Assembly (NCBI RefSeq): GCF_900044055.2
Contig: NZ_FCOX02000045.1
Coordinates: 1-64,000, forward strand
Reading direction: 5' to 3'
DNA from: Caballeronia calidae
Lineage (GTDB): Bacteria > Pseudomonadota > Gammaproteobacteria > Burkholderiales > Burkholderiaceae
DNA: 64,000 nt
This document shows, piece after piece, positions 1-9,266 of this stretch (positions are counted from its first letter, which is position 1; each line of letters begins with the position of its first letter). The notes under the pieces were generated by a model. It ran no database searches and was not told where the DNA came from. It saw only the letters and a program-made list of their open reading frames with translations. The position numbers and the translations under genes are program-made.

Positions 1-43
1 CGCGCTGTTGTAGTGGCATTTTTTAAAATCGACATCAATAAAA

Positions 44-613
44 TCAAATAGTTGCGCGTTTAACTGTCGAACTCAAGTGGACAATGCTGACCCGGATGTT
101 TCTTGCGTCGAGCGCCGAGCGCGCGGCTTCCAGCCTCGACGGCGTGCGATTCCACAACAACACTTCGCGGATGGAAGGCCGGATGTGCAGGTAAGCGTCC
201 GTCAACGACCGTGCAACCGGACCTGCGCCCAACACCAGCAAAACCTCGCTATGCTCGCGGCACAGCATGCGGGCCGCCAGCGCGGAATCGGCCGCGGTTT
301 TCCATCGCGTGATTTCGGGGCCGTCCAGCATCGCGACGAGCCCCTTGGTGCGCTCGTCCAGGACCAGAAACGCGGCCTGCTCCGACGGCAGCGGCGGGAC
401 GGCAGCGCCATTGGCCGGATGGATCGACGCGATCTTGACCCCGGCCCCCCTGCCCGGCAGGATCACGCCCCGGCTGAACAGGCCGAAGCTCGCATCCCCG
501 ATGAAGTAGCTGCCGCCGCTGGGCCGGGCACCCGCGTGCCCATGGTGCAACGCGTCGAGGACGCCGGACCAGTCGAGTACCGACTGGATCTGCTGCGCGG
601 AAATGATCTGCAT
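44..613 (-). pseudogene. Truncated ornithine cyclodeaminase / mu-crystallin family protein
   Basis: The 189 codons match the N-terminal half of the ornithine cyclodeaminase/mu-crystallin family. Visible parts are the substrate-side region around GVKIASIHPANG, the RTAAxSALAAR-like stretch ITRWKTAADSALAARML, and the NAD-binding turn LLVLGAGPVARSL at about residues 125-137. Family members are usually about 310-330 residues long. Here homology stops after LWNRTPSRLEAARSALDA, and the last 17 or so residues look unrelated before a stop. The second half of the Rossmann domain is missing, so this is most likely a broken remnant with a breakpoint near base 95-105. Family assignment is solid. Loss of function is an inference from the missing NAD domain. 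Confidence 0.7.
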
Positions 614-871
614 GCGTACTGTCCCTACTGTTTCGGCCAGATGTTCCCAAGCGGACCATGCGAACCCGCCTCGAATTCCTCACCTTCGTCTTGCGAACGA
701 CGCAATATGAAAAGAAACGGAACGCGTCAGAGCATGACCCGAGAGCGTCATTCGGCGGCGCGAATAGAGCCGACGTCGGCACGCGAGCTCTGACGGTCGC
801 CTTGATGATAAGCATATCCCTCGCGGTCGAGGTCGTTGAAATTTGGAGCGTAGGCTCGCAGGCAGATGCCG

Positions 872-1813
872 CTATTCCTTGCTCTCGTCCGCGAGAGTTG
901 GCAATACGAAAGCTATCGGTGGTTCCTCTGTCGAAGCTGCGCGCCGCTGCTGAGTCTGAAGCAACGCAGTACTAGCAAAAATGAGGGTGATAGCAACCAC
1001 CTCTACCAGCCCGAACCGATCACCCATGAACCAACCCAGAAGTAGCGCGACTGCGGGTGCCAAGTAGTTCGCGCTCGACGAGGCGACGGCTCCCATTCTC
1101 TGAAGAAGAAGGTAATAGAGCAGAAACGCGGCTCCCGTTCCCAAGATTCCCAGCCCAACCACGACCCCGATCGTCGCACGCAGGCTGGACAGAAGGTGGC
1201 TTATGCCAGTGAAATCGGTGCAGAAAAACAGTATCAGCAATGCCAGGCCCATCTGCCAGGTCGCGAGCGCGAGAGGCGGAAGGTTGGCCGGTGACAAGAA
1301 TAGTCGAACGTATATATACGATAGCCCGAGAATCATCGAACTCGCCAATAGCCATAACACTCCGGTAAAGCTGATAGCTCCTTCTCCGGTCTCCCATGGA
1401 CGAGAGATGAGAACGATTCCCAGGAAACCCAGGACGACGCCAATCGCCATCACTCCAGTCAACTTTTCACTTCGCAGAAAGACTACCGAGAAGAGCGCCG
1501 TGAAAAGTGCAATGGAACCGCCGAGGACGCCTGCAATTCCCAGCGGAACCATCGAGGTTCCTTTGATGATGGCGACAAAGTAGAAGGCCGTTGCCCCGGC
1601 CGCCATCATTAGGAAGTGAGGAAGTAACCGAACCTGTGCGCGAGTGATTGCACCTTGACGCCATGCAGCGAACACCAAAGGCAGGAAACCGAAGAGAACG
1701 CGGAGAAACGCGACCTGCATGGGACTGATGACCTCAGTCGCCCATTTCATGTAGACGAGATTTGCTCCTCCAAGCAGCCCGAGGAGGATAAACGCTAGCT
1801 TCATGTTTCTCAT
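872..1813 (-). CDS. EamA/DMT-family inner-membrane transporter
   Basis: This 313-residue protein has about ten hydrophobic segments in two repeats of five, the layout of the drug/metabolite transporter (EamA) superfamily, and its length is normal for the family. The first helix begins directly after the start (MKLAFILLGLLGGANLVYMKW), and the second EamA repeat begins near residue 150 (FTGVLWLLASSMILGLSY). A short charged tail follows the last helix. It lies downstream of the Rieske oxygenase on the same strand, separated by 153 bases that contain a strong hairpin, so co-transcription is uncertain. Members export or import amino acids, metabolites or drugs; the substrate cannot be read from sequence. 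A second in-frame ATG three codons in (1804) is an equally good start. Confidence 0.85.
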   Translation of the reverse strand: MRNMKLAFILLGLLGGANLVYMKWATEVISPMQVAFLRVLFGFLPLVFAAWRQGAITRAQVRLLPHFLMMAAGATAFYFVAIIKGTSMVPLGIAGVLGGSIALFTALFSVVFLRSEKLTGVMAIGVVLGFLGIVLISRPWETGEGAISFTGVLWLLASSMILGLSYIYVRLFLSPANLPPLALATWQMGLALLILFFCTDFTGISHLLSSLRATIGVVVGLGILGTGAAFLLYYLLLQRMGAVASSSANYLAPAVALLLGWFMGDRFGLVEVVAITLIFASTALLQTQQRRAASTEEPPIAFVLPTLADESKE

Positions 1814-1879
1814 GAGCCTGTGGGAAAAGAGGGGAAAAAAGGGCGTCGAACGTCGCCCTCAACGATGCCTCTGCATCGA

Positions 1880-1905
1880 GGAAGGTACGCGGCAGCGTAC
1901 CTTCC
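1880..1905 (-). terminator. 11-bp perfect inverted repeat after the Rieske gene
   Basis: GGAAGGTACGC, a four-base loop, then GCGTACCTTCC. It lies 61 bases past the stop of the Rieske oxygenase and before the DMT gene, where a transcript end would be expected. No U-run follows on the minus strand, so it is not a classical intrinsic terminator. It may be a processing or partial termination hairpin. Confidence 0.4.
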
Positions 1906-1966
1906 GTCAGACCAGTTTCTCCAAACCTTGCTGCGTTACTCCTTCCTGGCGAGAACCTCGGCAGCC

Positions 1967-3223
1967 TCAAACACCGTGAGCCTGCAAACGCCCTGCATAC
2001 CAACCAACGAACTGGTCGACGTATGCCTCCGTGGTGGGCGAGTACGGTCCAGGAATATAGCCCGGGTCCTGTGCGCCGCGGTGATTGATGGCGACGAGAC
2101 TAGCGTCCTGTGCGTTCGTCGCGACCCAAACCTCTGTCAGCTTCGTGACGTCATAGTCCACGCCTTCCACTGCGTCCGCGTGAACCAGCCACTTCGTTCG
2201 AACCAGGGTTTTGTCCGGAGTCAGCGGAATGATGTAGCTAATCATGGCATGGTCACTCATTACGTGCGTCCACGAATTGTGTGTCCACATGTGCGTATCG
2301 CCAAGGTCACGACGGGTGAGATCGCCCAGCAGCTTCTGACAAGCGACCTTGGTATCCATCGTCTGCGACTCGCCCTCGCCTCCGATGATTAGCCGCTGCG
2401 TGCGGAAATGCGTGGCGACGTCGCCTGTGAGTTCCTCGACCGCCGAGCACACATGGCCCTCGCTCTCCCAATCCTGCTGGCTATCGGCGTTGAGCTTGTT
2501 ATACGCGTCGAGCGCTTTCCGTCCCGCCTCATCCATGTCGTCCGCGCTCGCGCCGGTGGATTCCGGAATGAACGACAACGTCAGCTCTGGATGCCCCGCT
2601 TCGCAGTGATAGCACTCACGGTTGTTCTCCATGACGAGCTTCCAGTTGCCGTCTTCGACAATTTCCGACTTGAACGCAATCTTTGTGTCCTGCAACTCAT
2701 ACGGGGCGAAGCGCGGCGTCATCGTTTCGTCGAGCTTCGCGATGTCAGCCGGCGGCTCGTCCGCGAAACACACAAAAATATGCGTGCCGACAACTTTGAG
2801 ATGCACCGGCCGCAGGTTGCGACAGGTCGCGTCGAAATCCTGGCCCATGTGCTTGGCGTGCTTCAGGCTGCCGTCGAGGTCATACGTCCACTGGTGGTAG
2901 GGACATACGAGCATACCGACCGTCGATTTACCTGCCTCCTTCAAACGAGCGCCACGGTGGCGACACACATTGCGATAAGCGCGGATGTTCTCATCATCAT
3001 CGCGGACGATGATGACCGATGCCCGACCGACATCCACGACAGAGACATCGCCTGGCTCCGGAACATCGGCTGTCACTCCCACCACAATCCAGTGCTTATG
3101 GAAAAAGATATCGACGTCCGTATCGAAAACGTCCGGTCGGATGAACACTTCGCCGGGCAATCCACACCCAGGCTCACGGCTCCGGACAAGCTCACCAAGG
3201 GGCTTCAACACAAACTCAGACAT
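1967..3223 (-). CDS. Rieske non-heme iron oxygenase, GbcA / stachydrine-demethylase type (betaine N-demethylation)
   Basis: Predicted cytoplasmic oxygenase component (418 residues) that removes an N-methyl group from a betaine as formaldehyde. The Rieske [2Fe-2S] motif is present: C87-x-H89 (CRHRG) and C107-x2-H110 (CPYHQW). The mononuclear iron site has NWKLVMENNRECYHCEAGH: bridging Glu203 with ligands His206 and His211, using Glu rather than Asp as in glycine betaine and proline betaine demethylases. The C-terminal block TKWLVHADAVEGVDYDV closely follows Pseudomonas GbcA as recalled. The electron donor is probably the reductase at 12775-13905, whose promoter is nearly identical. Glycine betaine, proline betaine, hydroxyproline betaine and carnitine-like substrates cannot be separated by eye, so no gene symbol is given. 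Confidence 0.88.
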   Translation of the reverse strand: MSEFVLKPLGELVRSREPGCGLPGEVFIRPDVFDTDVDIFFHKHWIVVGVTADVPEPGDVSVVDVGRASVIIVRDDDENIRAYRNVCRHRGARLKEAGKSTVGMLVCPYHQWTYDLDGSLKHAKHMGQDFDATCRNLRPVHLKVVGTHIFVCFADEPPADIAKLDETMTPRFAPYELQDTKIAFKSEIVEDGNWKLVMENNRECYHCEAGHPELTLSFIPESTGASADDMDEAGRKALDAYNKLNADSQQDWESEGHVCSAVEELTGDVATHFRTQRLIIGGEGESQTMDTKVACQKLLGDLTRRDLGDTHMWTHNSWTHVMSDHAMISYIIPLTPDKTLVRTKWLVHADAVEGVDYDVTKLTEVWVATNAQDASLVAINHRGAQDPGYIPGPYSPTTEAYVDQFVGWYAGRLQAHGV

Positions 3224-3272
3224 CGTCTTTCTCCAACGTTGAGGGGTATCGGAACTACGAGTGGTCCCGCGT

Positions 3273-3353
3273 TGGCGCCAGTATTGAATTGCCGAGAAAC
3301 GCCGTCAATGCGCTTTATTTTCTGTGCAGTATTACTTTAGATTATGGTCTGAC
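3273..3353 (-). promoter_or_regulatory. Promoter and probable LysR-type site of the Rieske oxygenase gene, duplicated at 12.55-12.63 kb
   Basis: Read on the minus strand, a -35 TTGACG (3308-3303), a 17-base spacer and a -10 AATACT (3285-3280) put transcription start near 3273, about 50 bases before the ATG. Upstream lies an A/T-rich dyad (ATAATCTAAAGTAAT) resembling a LysR-type box. Bases 3281-3350 align without gaps to the reverse complement of 12551-12620: 51 of 70 positions match, with 23 consecutive identities at 3300-3322. Both copies have the same orientation relative to their genes. Confidence 0.75.
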
Positions 3354-3637
3354 GCCTCTCGCGTTTCCGTTAGGTCTGCGCGCGGCTTGCGGCCTCGGAT
3401 AAGGGAAATCAATGACCTTGCAGGCTTCGACCTTAAGCGAATCCTTCGTTGTTAAGCGGTTCCTGACAGTGGGTTAGCCACGCCAGGAAATTGCCCCGCG
3501 CTATCTGAAAACGCAACAGCCCCACTTCGTTGGGGGGCAGGAGGTTGCGAAAGATCAGAATTGATGCAGCGGTGGCTGGCGCGCTATCGCTGGCCGCAGG
3601 TGGTCAAAGGAACCGATTTGACGCCGGTCGTACCGCC
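3354..3637. other. Non-coding spacer between the Rieske gene promoter and the LysR gene
   Basis: No convincing gene is visible. A small hairpin (CCCCACTTCGTTGGGG, around 3520) is present. Its closeness to the LysR 3' end suggests it is simply downstream spacer. Confidence 0.5.
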
Positions 3638-4567
3638 TCAGGTAACGCCTGCGGCGTGACGCAATAGCTCAATAAGCGTTTGGGTCGTCGGCGTGATTCG
3701 TCTCCCGTGAGGGACAACGAGGTAATAGGCATCACGCAACGGCAGAGACGCAGCCGTCACGCGGACGAGTTGTCCAGATGCGAGATGTTCATGAAGCAGT
3801 CGGTTCCATCCCATCACTATCCCCTGGCCGTCGAGTGCCGCTTGAACGGCATCCGGATAAAGCGAGGTGAGCAAGCCGTACTTTAACTTTCCGGGACGTT
3901 CGCCTAGCGCTCGGAACCACTGCTCCCACGTCAACCAACCCTCTGATGTGGGGTCGTCCGCAATGAAAGTGCAGGTCATCAGTTCGGCCAGCGTTTGAGG
4001 CGTCCCATTCTCCTTCAACCAGCTCGGCGAGCACACGGCTGAAACCTGCTCCTCAAACAGCAGATAGGACGTGCCATCGCTCCAGTTGCCGTTTCCGAAG
4101 CGTACGACCGCATCGACTTCGTTGTGTCGGAGGTCGGCGGTGAACATCGTGGTTGTGAGCCGAATTCTCAGGTTCGGATTGAGGCGCTTGAGCGTCCCAA
4201 CACTGGACATCAGACGGAAATGGGAGAAGGCGGCCGTCGCCGCGAGAACAAGCTCTTCATCCTCGATACCTGTTGATAACCGGTCGAAGACGCCTGCGAT
4301 TCTGCCCATCGACTCAGACACGACTGCATAAAGCGCCTCACCTTCCTTCGTCAGAGTGAGGTTCCTGTGCAACCGGTCTAAGAGACGCACAGCCAGCATC
4401 TCTTCCAGAAGCCGTACCTGCCGGCTTACGGCAGCCTGAGTGACCCCTAACTCCGTAGCCGCGTTGGTAAAGCTGCGCAGCCTGGCGACGGCCTCGAATT
4501 CGACCAACGCGGTAAGAGAAGGGATGAGTCGTCGATAGCCCTTCGCACCATCCTGGACTGCTTTCAT
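3638..4567 (-). CDS. LysR-family transcriptional regulator (GcvA-like)
   Basis: 309 residues, normal LysR length. The N-terminal winged helix-turn-helix is clear (LVEFEAVARLRSFTNAATEL, then VTQAAVSRQVRLLEEML, about residues 22-60) and is followed by the periplasmic-binding-protein-like effector domain. The stretch TWEQWFRALGERPG is typical of the GcvA branch. It sits between the ABC importer and the Rieske oxygenase on the same strand. A LysR-box-like dyad is found upstream of both the oxygenase and reductase promoters, so this protein is the best candidate for their activator, with a betaine or breakdown product as inducer. That link is inference. Position and fold are directly visible. Confidence 0.88.
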   Translation of the reverse strand: MKAVQDGAKGYRRLIPSLTALVEFEAVARLRSFTNAATELGVTQAAVSRQVRLLEEMLAVRLLDRLHRNLTLTKEGEALYAVVSESMGRIAGVFDRLSTGIEDEELVLAATAAFSHFRLMSSVGTLKRLNPNLRIRLTTTMFTADLRHNEVDAVVRFGNGNWSDGTSYLLFEEQVSAVCSPSWLKENGTPQTLAELMTCTFIADDPTSEGWLTWEQWFRALGERPGKLKYGLLTSLYPDAVQAALDGQGIVMGWNRLLHEHLASGQLVRVTAASLPLRDAYYLVVPHGRRITPTTQTLIELLRHAAGVT

Positions 4568-4643
4568 CGTGAGCGTATAAGTCGAGATTTATCCTTCTGA
4601 ACACGCGCCAAGTGGCAACGACGGCAGTCACCACTTGAAGTCC

Positions 4644-4668
4644 CGCTGCTACCTTACCGGTAGCAGCG
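4644..4668 (-). terminator. 10-bp perfect inverted repeat at the end of the importer/catabolic operon
   Basis: CGCTGCTACC, five-base loop, GGTAGCAGCG, located 24 bases beyond the stop of the binding-protein gene and before the LysR gene. It has no U-tract, so it is either a rho-dependent or processing site or an mRNA-stabilising hairpin. Confidence 0.4.
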
Positions 4669-4691
4669 AGTGAAAGCCACATCACCGACCT

Positions 4692-5693
4692 TTACAGCGA
4701 TGCCTTGATTTTTTCCGCAGCCGCCGGCGTCACCCACTTCGTCCAAACGTCCGGCTTGTTCTTCAGGAAGTGTTTCGCTGCGTCCTCACCGGTCGCCTGG
4801 TTGTCGGTCATCCACGCCATGGCCTGTTGCACGTCATTCGTGGTCAACGTGCGCGTGTTCAAGTACTTCATCACGTCGGGGCTGGCCTTGTCAGCGAACG
4901 GCTTCGCGACCAACGTAAGCAAGCGGCTTCCCGGCCACCCAGTCGGCTTCGGGTCAGGACAGCTCGCGACGGTGGTGCATCGCTTCCACTCCGCCAGGTC
5001 GACGGGCACACCCTCTTCGAGCTTGACCATCTTGTATTTCCCGAGAAGCGAAGTAGGCGCCCAGTACACGCCGAGCCAACCCTGCTTGCGCTCGTAGGCT
5101 TTGCTCAGCGACCCGTCCAAACCCGCTGCGGAACCTGTGTCTACCAGACGGAAGCCCGCCTGCTCAGCTTTGAACGCCTTGTACAACTGGGCCGTATTCA
5201 CCGTGATGCCCCACCCTTGGGGGCCGTTGTAGATTGCCCCCTTCTTGGCATTCTCGGGGTCGGGAAAGAGCTCCGGATGTTTCAGCGCATCGGAAATCGT
5301 TTTGATTTCTGGATGTGCATCCGCTACGTACTTTGGAATGTACCAGCCATAGACTGCACCTTCCTTGATGACGCTTGCGGCGGTGATGATCTTCTTGGAA
5401 TCGAGGCCTTGCTTGGCGACTGCCGGCAACAGGTCAATTGCGCCCTCAGACACGATGTCCGGCTGGCCCTTTTCGACCATAGACGTAATCGTCGGAACGG
5501 TATCGCCGATGACGGAGTTCACCGAGCAACCATAACCTTCGGTGAGAATGTACTTATCGACGGCCGCTTCGAGCTCGGCGCTCTGCCAGTTCATGCTTGC
5601 TATCGTCACGTTTCCGCAACTGGCGGCATTGGCTTGCGGAATTCCGCAAAGAGCGCCCACGGTTAAAACGACACCAAGAAGTTTGAGTCTCAT
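4692..5693 (-). CDS. Glycine betaine/proline-type ABC transporter substrate-binding protein (OpuAC/ProX-like)
   Basis: 333 residues. The start at 5693 is chosen because it gives a signal peptide (MRLKLLGVVLTVGALCGIPQANA) behind a good AAAGGAG ribosome site; an upstream in-frame ATG at 5801 would bury that signal. The mature protein is an OpuAC domain that binds quaternary amines in the periplasm through aromatic residues (note NWQSAE, GWYIPKY, GPQGWGI and GVYWAPTS). It is the last gene of the transporter set, 177 bases after the ATPase gene, so it may have its own ribosome loading or promoter. Ligand identity within the betaine/choline/carnitine group is not determined. Confidence 0.88.
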   Translation of the reverse strand: MRLKLLGVVLTVGALCGIPQANAASCGNVTIASMNWQSAELEAAVDKYILTEGYGCSVNSVIGDTVPTITSMVEKGQPDIVSEGAIDLLPAVAKQGLDSKKIITAASVIKEGAVYGWYIPKYVADAHPEIKTISDALKHPELFPDPENAKKGAIYNGPQGWGITVNTAQLYKAFKAEQAGFRLVDTGSAAGLDGSLSKAYERKQGWLGVYWAPTSLLGKYKMVKLEEGVPVDLAEWKRCTTVASCPDPKPTGWPGSRLLTLVAKPFADKASPDVMKYLNTRTLTTNDVQQAMAWMTDNQATGEDAAKHFLKNKPDVWTKWVTPAAAEKIKASL

Positions 5694-5870
5694 TGCAGCT
5701 CCTTTGATTTTCCGGACCTTCCCCGGCATGCGCTGGGTTGATGCGTCCGTGACGTTCCAGAAGGACGCATCTGAATGGTTAATGACAGTTTGTGTGGCCA
5801 ACTACGACAGGCTTCGTACTTCAGCGATGTGTCTGAACGCACCTTTGTTAATCGCGAAAATGCGCAGGAA

Positions 5871-6983
5871 TCAGCGAGACGCGGCTACCTGAACCTCGGC
5901 GCGCTTTCGCGCGTCGGCACCGACGGGAATCACAACCGGCTCTTCGTCCGGGGTAATCAGGGCGCAAGCCAACTGACGCAGACTCACCGTTCCCAGCGGA
6001 TGGTTGTTCTCTCCGACGACAATCAAATGGTCGTGGTCGGGTTCGCGAGTCAATATCGAAATCGCGTCCTCCACGGTCGTATCGGCCGCGACGTGCTTGC
6101 CGACTGCAGCGACACCGGAATGAAGGGGCGACATGACGCCGTCGACGGATACGACTCGACCTCGGTTCACCTGCTTGACGAAGTTGGTCACGTACTGATC
6201 TGCCGGTCGAAGGACGATGTCCTGCTTCGTCCCCTGCTGAACCATGCAGCCGTCCCGTAGAATGGCAATCTGGTCGCCCAGGCGAAGCGCTTCATCCAGA
6301 TCGTGGGTGATGAAGACAATCGTCTTTCGGATTTCCTTCTGCAGGTCCAGCAGCACGGTCTGCATGTCCATGCGAATGAGCGGGTCGAGGGCCGAGTACG
6401 CTTCATCCATCAGGAGAACGGGTGCGTCCATCGCAAGTGCACGGGCGAGACCGACGCGCTGCTGCATGCCGCCAGAGAGCTGATTGGGATAACGCTGCTC
6501 GAAGCCTTTGAGGCCGACGCGCTCAATCCATCGCATCGCCGTATCGACGGACTCCTTGCGCGAGACTCCGCAAACTTCCAGACCGTAGATAACGTTGTCC
6601 AACACATTCCTGTGCGGGAGCAGCGCGAACTTTTGGAACACCATCGCGGTTTGACGACGGCGAAAGTCGCGCAAGTCACGGAACTTCATCTTGCAGACAT
6701 CGACGCCGCCAATCAGCACTTCGCCGGCGGTGGGGTCAATGAGTCGGTTGATGTGCCGAATCAGCGTCGACTTACCGGAGCCAGACAGTCCCATGATGAC
6801 CTGGATTGAGCCTGCAGGGATGTCCAGGTTGATGTCTCGCAGGCCTAGTACGTGGCCGGACTGCTTCAGCAAGTCAGCCTTGGAGAGGCCGTTCTTGACC
6901 GGCGCAACGAACGATGCTGCCTTCGGTCCAAATATCTTGTACAGGTTGCGGATTTTGATTCCGCCATCGTTGATGTCAGCCAT
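5871..6983 (-). CDS. Glycine betaine/proline-type ABC transporter ATP-binding protein (ProV-like)
   Basis: 370 residues. Start at 6983 (MADINDGGIKIRN), overlapping the permease stop by eight bases; a longer in-frame ORF from 7145 would run deep into the permease gene. Motifs in order: Walker A GLSGSGKST, Q-loop VFQKFALLPHRNVLDN, signature LSGGMQQRVGLARAL, Walker B VLLMDEAYSALDP, H-loop ITHD. A C-terminal CBS-type region follows (about residues 270-350, DTTVEDAISILT), which in this subfamily senses ionic strength or nucleotides. It energises uptake with the neighbouring permease and binding protein. Confidence 0.92.
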   Translation of the reverse strand: MADINDGGIKIRNLYKIFGPKAASFVAPVKNGLSKADLLKQSGHVLGLRDINLDIPAGSIQVIMGLSGSGKSTLIRHINRLIDPTAGEVLIGGVDVCKMKFRDLRDFRRRQTAMVFQKFALLPHRNVLDNVIYGLEVCGVSRKESVDTAMRWIERVGLKGFEQRYPNQLSGGMQQRVGLARALAMDAPVLLMDEAYSALDPLIRMDMQTVLLDLQKEIRKTIVFITHDLDEALRLGDQIAILRDGCMVQQGTKQDIVLRPADQYVTNFVKQVNRGRVVSVDGVMSPLHSGVAAVGKHVAADTTVEDAISILTREPDHDHLIVVGENNHPLGTVSLRQLACALITPDEEPVVIPVGADARKRAEVQVAASR

Positions 6984-7863
6984 GGACCACCTCCTGATGC
7001 TTTTGGAGCCGCTTGCCATATGCCTGACTGACACGGTCGAAGATGACCGCGATGCCCACGATAGCAAGACCGTTAAAAATACCGAGCGTGAAGTACTGGT
7101 TTGCGATTGCTTTGAGAACCGGCTGACCGAGGCCCTGAACACCAATCATCGCGGCGACCACGACCATCGCAAGCGCCATCATGATGGTCTGATTGACGCC
7201 GGCCATGATCGTCGGCAAAGCGAGCGGGAGTTGGACTTTGCGCAGGCGCTGCCACTGAGAGGAACCGAAGGCGTCGGCTGCTTCGAGAATGTCGCGATCA
7301 ACCAGGCGGATGCCGAGATTGGTCAAGCGGATCATCGGCGGAATGGCGTAGATAACCACTGCAATCAAGCCGGGCACCCGGCCGATGCCAAGCAACATCA
7401 CGACGGGAATCAAGTAAACGAAGCTTGGCATCGTCTGCATCACATCGAGAATCGGGTCGACGATGCGGCGGACACGGTCAGACTTCGCCATGACGATTCC
7501 AATGGGCAGCCCAATGACAATCGACAGCACCGTACAGACGAAAATCATCGACACGGTCCGCATCGTGTCCTGCCACATGTCGAAGTAGCCGATCAGTGCC
7601 AGCGTCACGAAGCACCCTGCGACAACCTTCCAGTTTCGACTTGCTCCCCATGCGATGGCGAGGATGAGCAACATGATGATTGGCCATGGCGTCTGAGTCA
7701 GAAATCGCTCCGCTGCCATCAAGAACTGCTGGAGCGGTTGAAAAAAACTGTCGACAGAGTCGCCGTACGCCGATGTAAACGCGCGAAAACTGTCATCAAT
7801 GGACCGCTTCAAATGTAGAAGCGACTCATCCTGCATATGTGGGAACTTGCTTAACCAGTCCAT
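6976..7863 (-). CDS. Glycine betaine/proline-type ABC transporter permease (ProW-like)
   Basis: 295 residues with about six membrane segments and the BPD_transp_1 core. The EAA-type loop (ILEAADAFGSSQWQRLRKVQLPLALPTIMAGVNQ, roughly residues 190-225) contacts the ATPase. A long N-terminal extension before the first helix, including an amphipathic stretch, is typical of ProW. It overlaps the ATPase gene at its 3' end and lies 62 bases after the flavoprotein gene, so uptake and oxidation appear to be encoded in one transcript. Confidence 0.92.
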   Translation of the reverse strand: MDWLSKFPHMQDESLLHLKRSIDDSFRAFTSAYGDSVDSFFQPLQQFLMAAERFLTQTPWPIIMLLILAIAWGASRNWKVVAGCFVTLALIGYFDMWQDTMRTVSMIFVCTVLSIVIGLPIGIVMAKSDRVRRIVDPILDVMQTMPSFVYLIPVVMLLGIGRVPGLIAVVIYAIPPMIRLTNLGIRLVDRDILEAADAFGSSQWQRLRKVQLPLALPTIMAGVNQTIMMALAMVVVAAMIGVQGLGQPVLKAIANQYFTLGIFNGLAIVGIAVIFDRVSQAYGKRLQKHQEVVHG

Positions 7864-7925
7864 GTGTCCTCCGTCATTCAGCTATTGCCGGAATTTGCTG
7901 TGCTTGCGAACGTCGAGCTGATTCG

Positions 7926-9251
7926 TCACTCCAATCCAGCCGACCACTCCTTCATGCTCAAATTTGCAGTCGCTCCTATCGTCAGGAAAGGCTGAGGTGG
8001 CAGCCGCTTCGGCGCCGCAAAGCCTTTAAAGACCTGAACCAGCCAGGAATCCATACCGAGCGCTGCTTCCGCTGCGGCGATGCCAGATGCAGTCGCCTTG
8101 GTAGCGCCCACTCCATTGCACGCAATCGCTGCGAACACGCCGGGTTCAATCTCACCGAACGCGGGAACGCCGTTCCAGGTCAGCGCCATTGCCCCGGCCC
8201 ATCGGTACTCCATTGGCACGCCTTTCAGCATCGGGAAACGCGCTTCCAACTTCTTGTCGTGCACGCGGCCGGCGCGAGCAATGGCGCCTTCGCTCACCTG
8301 CATCCGCGGGTTGTAGGTGTATCGCGAGCGAATGAGAATCCGGTCTCCCTTATCGCCTTGAACCCGACGGACCGTTGTTCCCATCGGAAAGGCAGGTGTC
8401 GCCGCCCACGAGCGCTGACCTCCAAGCCGCTTCGGCTCGAACGCCTCAGTCATCGACGCGTAGGTGTAGACATGCAAGAGCTGTCCGCGGAACAGACCGA
8501 AGTTCTGCGCCTGACCGTTATTTGCGAGAATGATTTTCCCCGCATTAACCGTCCCTTTCGGCGTCTTGACTTGCCACGATGCGCCGTTCCGGTCGAATGA
8601 CAATGCGGGCGTGTTCTCGTAGAGGCGCACGGATCCAGTGAAGGAATCGGCCAGCCCTCGGATATAAGCAGCGGGCTGGATGATGACGGTTCCTGGCGTG
8701 AAAATCGCGGACGTGAAAGAGTTCGTCCCGGTTACGGCCGCGATTTCCTTGGCATCGAGAAGTCGATAAGGTTCGTTCACCTTGTCCAGTTGCTTCGCAT
8801 ACGAGGTAACGTGCTTATCGCCTTGCTCACCGAGCGCGACGTTGTACTTGCCGCACGGGTCGAAGACATCTTTCCCCCATCCTTTTTCGTCGGCCAGGCC
8901 TTGGGCCAACGCAATCGCCATACGGTGGACCTTGATGTCGTGTCGCCTTGAATCATCGCCTGACCCACCGTAGTCTTCAGACGAGACTTCGTGCGGCAAG
9001 TCGATGATGAAACCCGAGTTGCGGCCAGTGGCACCCTCCGCAACCTCCCCAGCCTCGAGGATGACGACCTTGAGCTTCGGGTCGAGTTGAGAGAGACGCC
9101 GCGCTGCCGATAGCCCGGCGAACCCACCGCCAATCACGACGACGTCGGCGTTCACCGTGCCATTCAGAGACGCGCGCGGCGTCCGGCGGGGAAGCATTGA
9201 TACCCAGCCGGATTGACCAAGATGTTGGGGAAGTTTGCTCGCTACGTACAT
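7926..9251 (-). CDS. FAD-dependent amine/amino-acid oxidoreductase (DAO family, PuuB/sarcosine-oxidase-like)
   Basis: 441 residues. The ADP-binding fold starts at about residue 35 (ADVVVIGGGFAGLSAARRL), followed by the family's second motif EGATGRNSGFI and a C-terminal FAD contact (WAGAMALTWNGVPAFGEIEPG). About 30 residues precede the Rossmann strand, as in gamma-glutamylputrescine oxidase relatives. It should oxidise a secondary or tertiary amine. In this operon it could take the second N-methyl group from a partly demethylated betaine, or oxidise the resulting amine. It sits 15 bases downstream of the DHDPS-like gene and upstream of the permease. The substrate is not known. Confidence 0.85.
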   Translation of the reverse strand: MYVASKLPQHLGQSGWVSMLPRRTPRASLNGTVNADVVVIGGGFAGLSAARRLSQLDPKLKVVILEAGEVAEGATGRNSGFIIDLPHEVSSEDYGGSGDDSRRHDIKVHRMAIALAQGLADEKGWGKDVFDPCGKYNVALGEQGDKHVTSYAKQLDKVNEPYRLLDAKEIAAVTGTNSFTSAIFTPGTVIIQPAAYIRGLADSFTGSVRLYENTPALSFDRNGASWQVKTPKGTVNAGKIILANNGQAQNFGLFRGQLLHVYTYASMTEAFEPKRLGGQRSWAATPAFPMGTTVRRVQGDKGDRILIRSRYTYNPRMQVSEGAIARAGRVHDKKLEARFPMLKGVPMEYRWAGAMALTWNGVPAFGEIEPGVFAAIACNGVGATKATASGIAAAEAALGMDSWLVQVFKGFAAPKRLPPQPFLTIGATANLSMKEWSAGLE

Positions 9252-9266
9252 GATTGGCTCGGCCCG

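Noticed and set aside
658..975. 105-codon plus-strand open frame
   Set aside because: Overlaps the end of the DMT gene in antisense, has no recognisable domain, and its codon use is not convincing.
3281..3350. Shared sequence with 12551-12620 as insertion-sequence ends
   Set aside because: The copies are placed at equal positions relative to two functionally linked genes and contain matched -35 and -10 boxes; no transposase or target duplication is seen.
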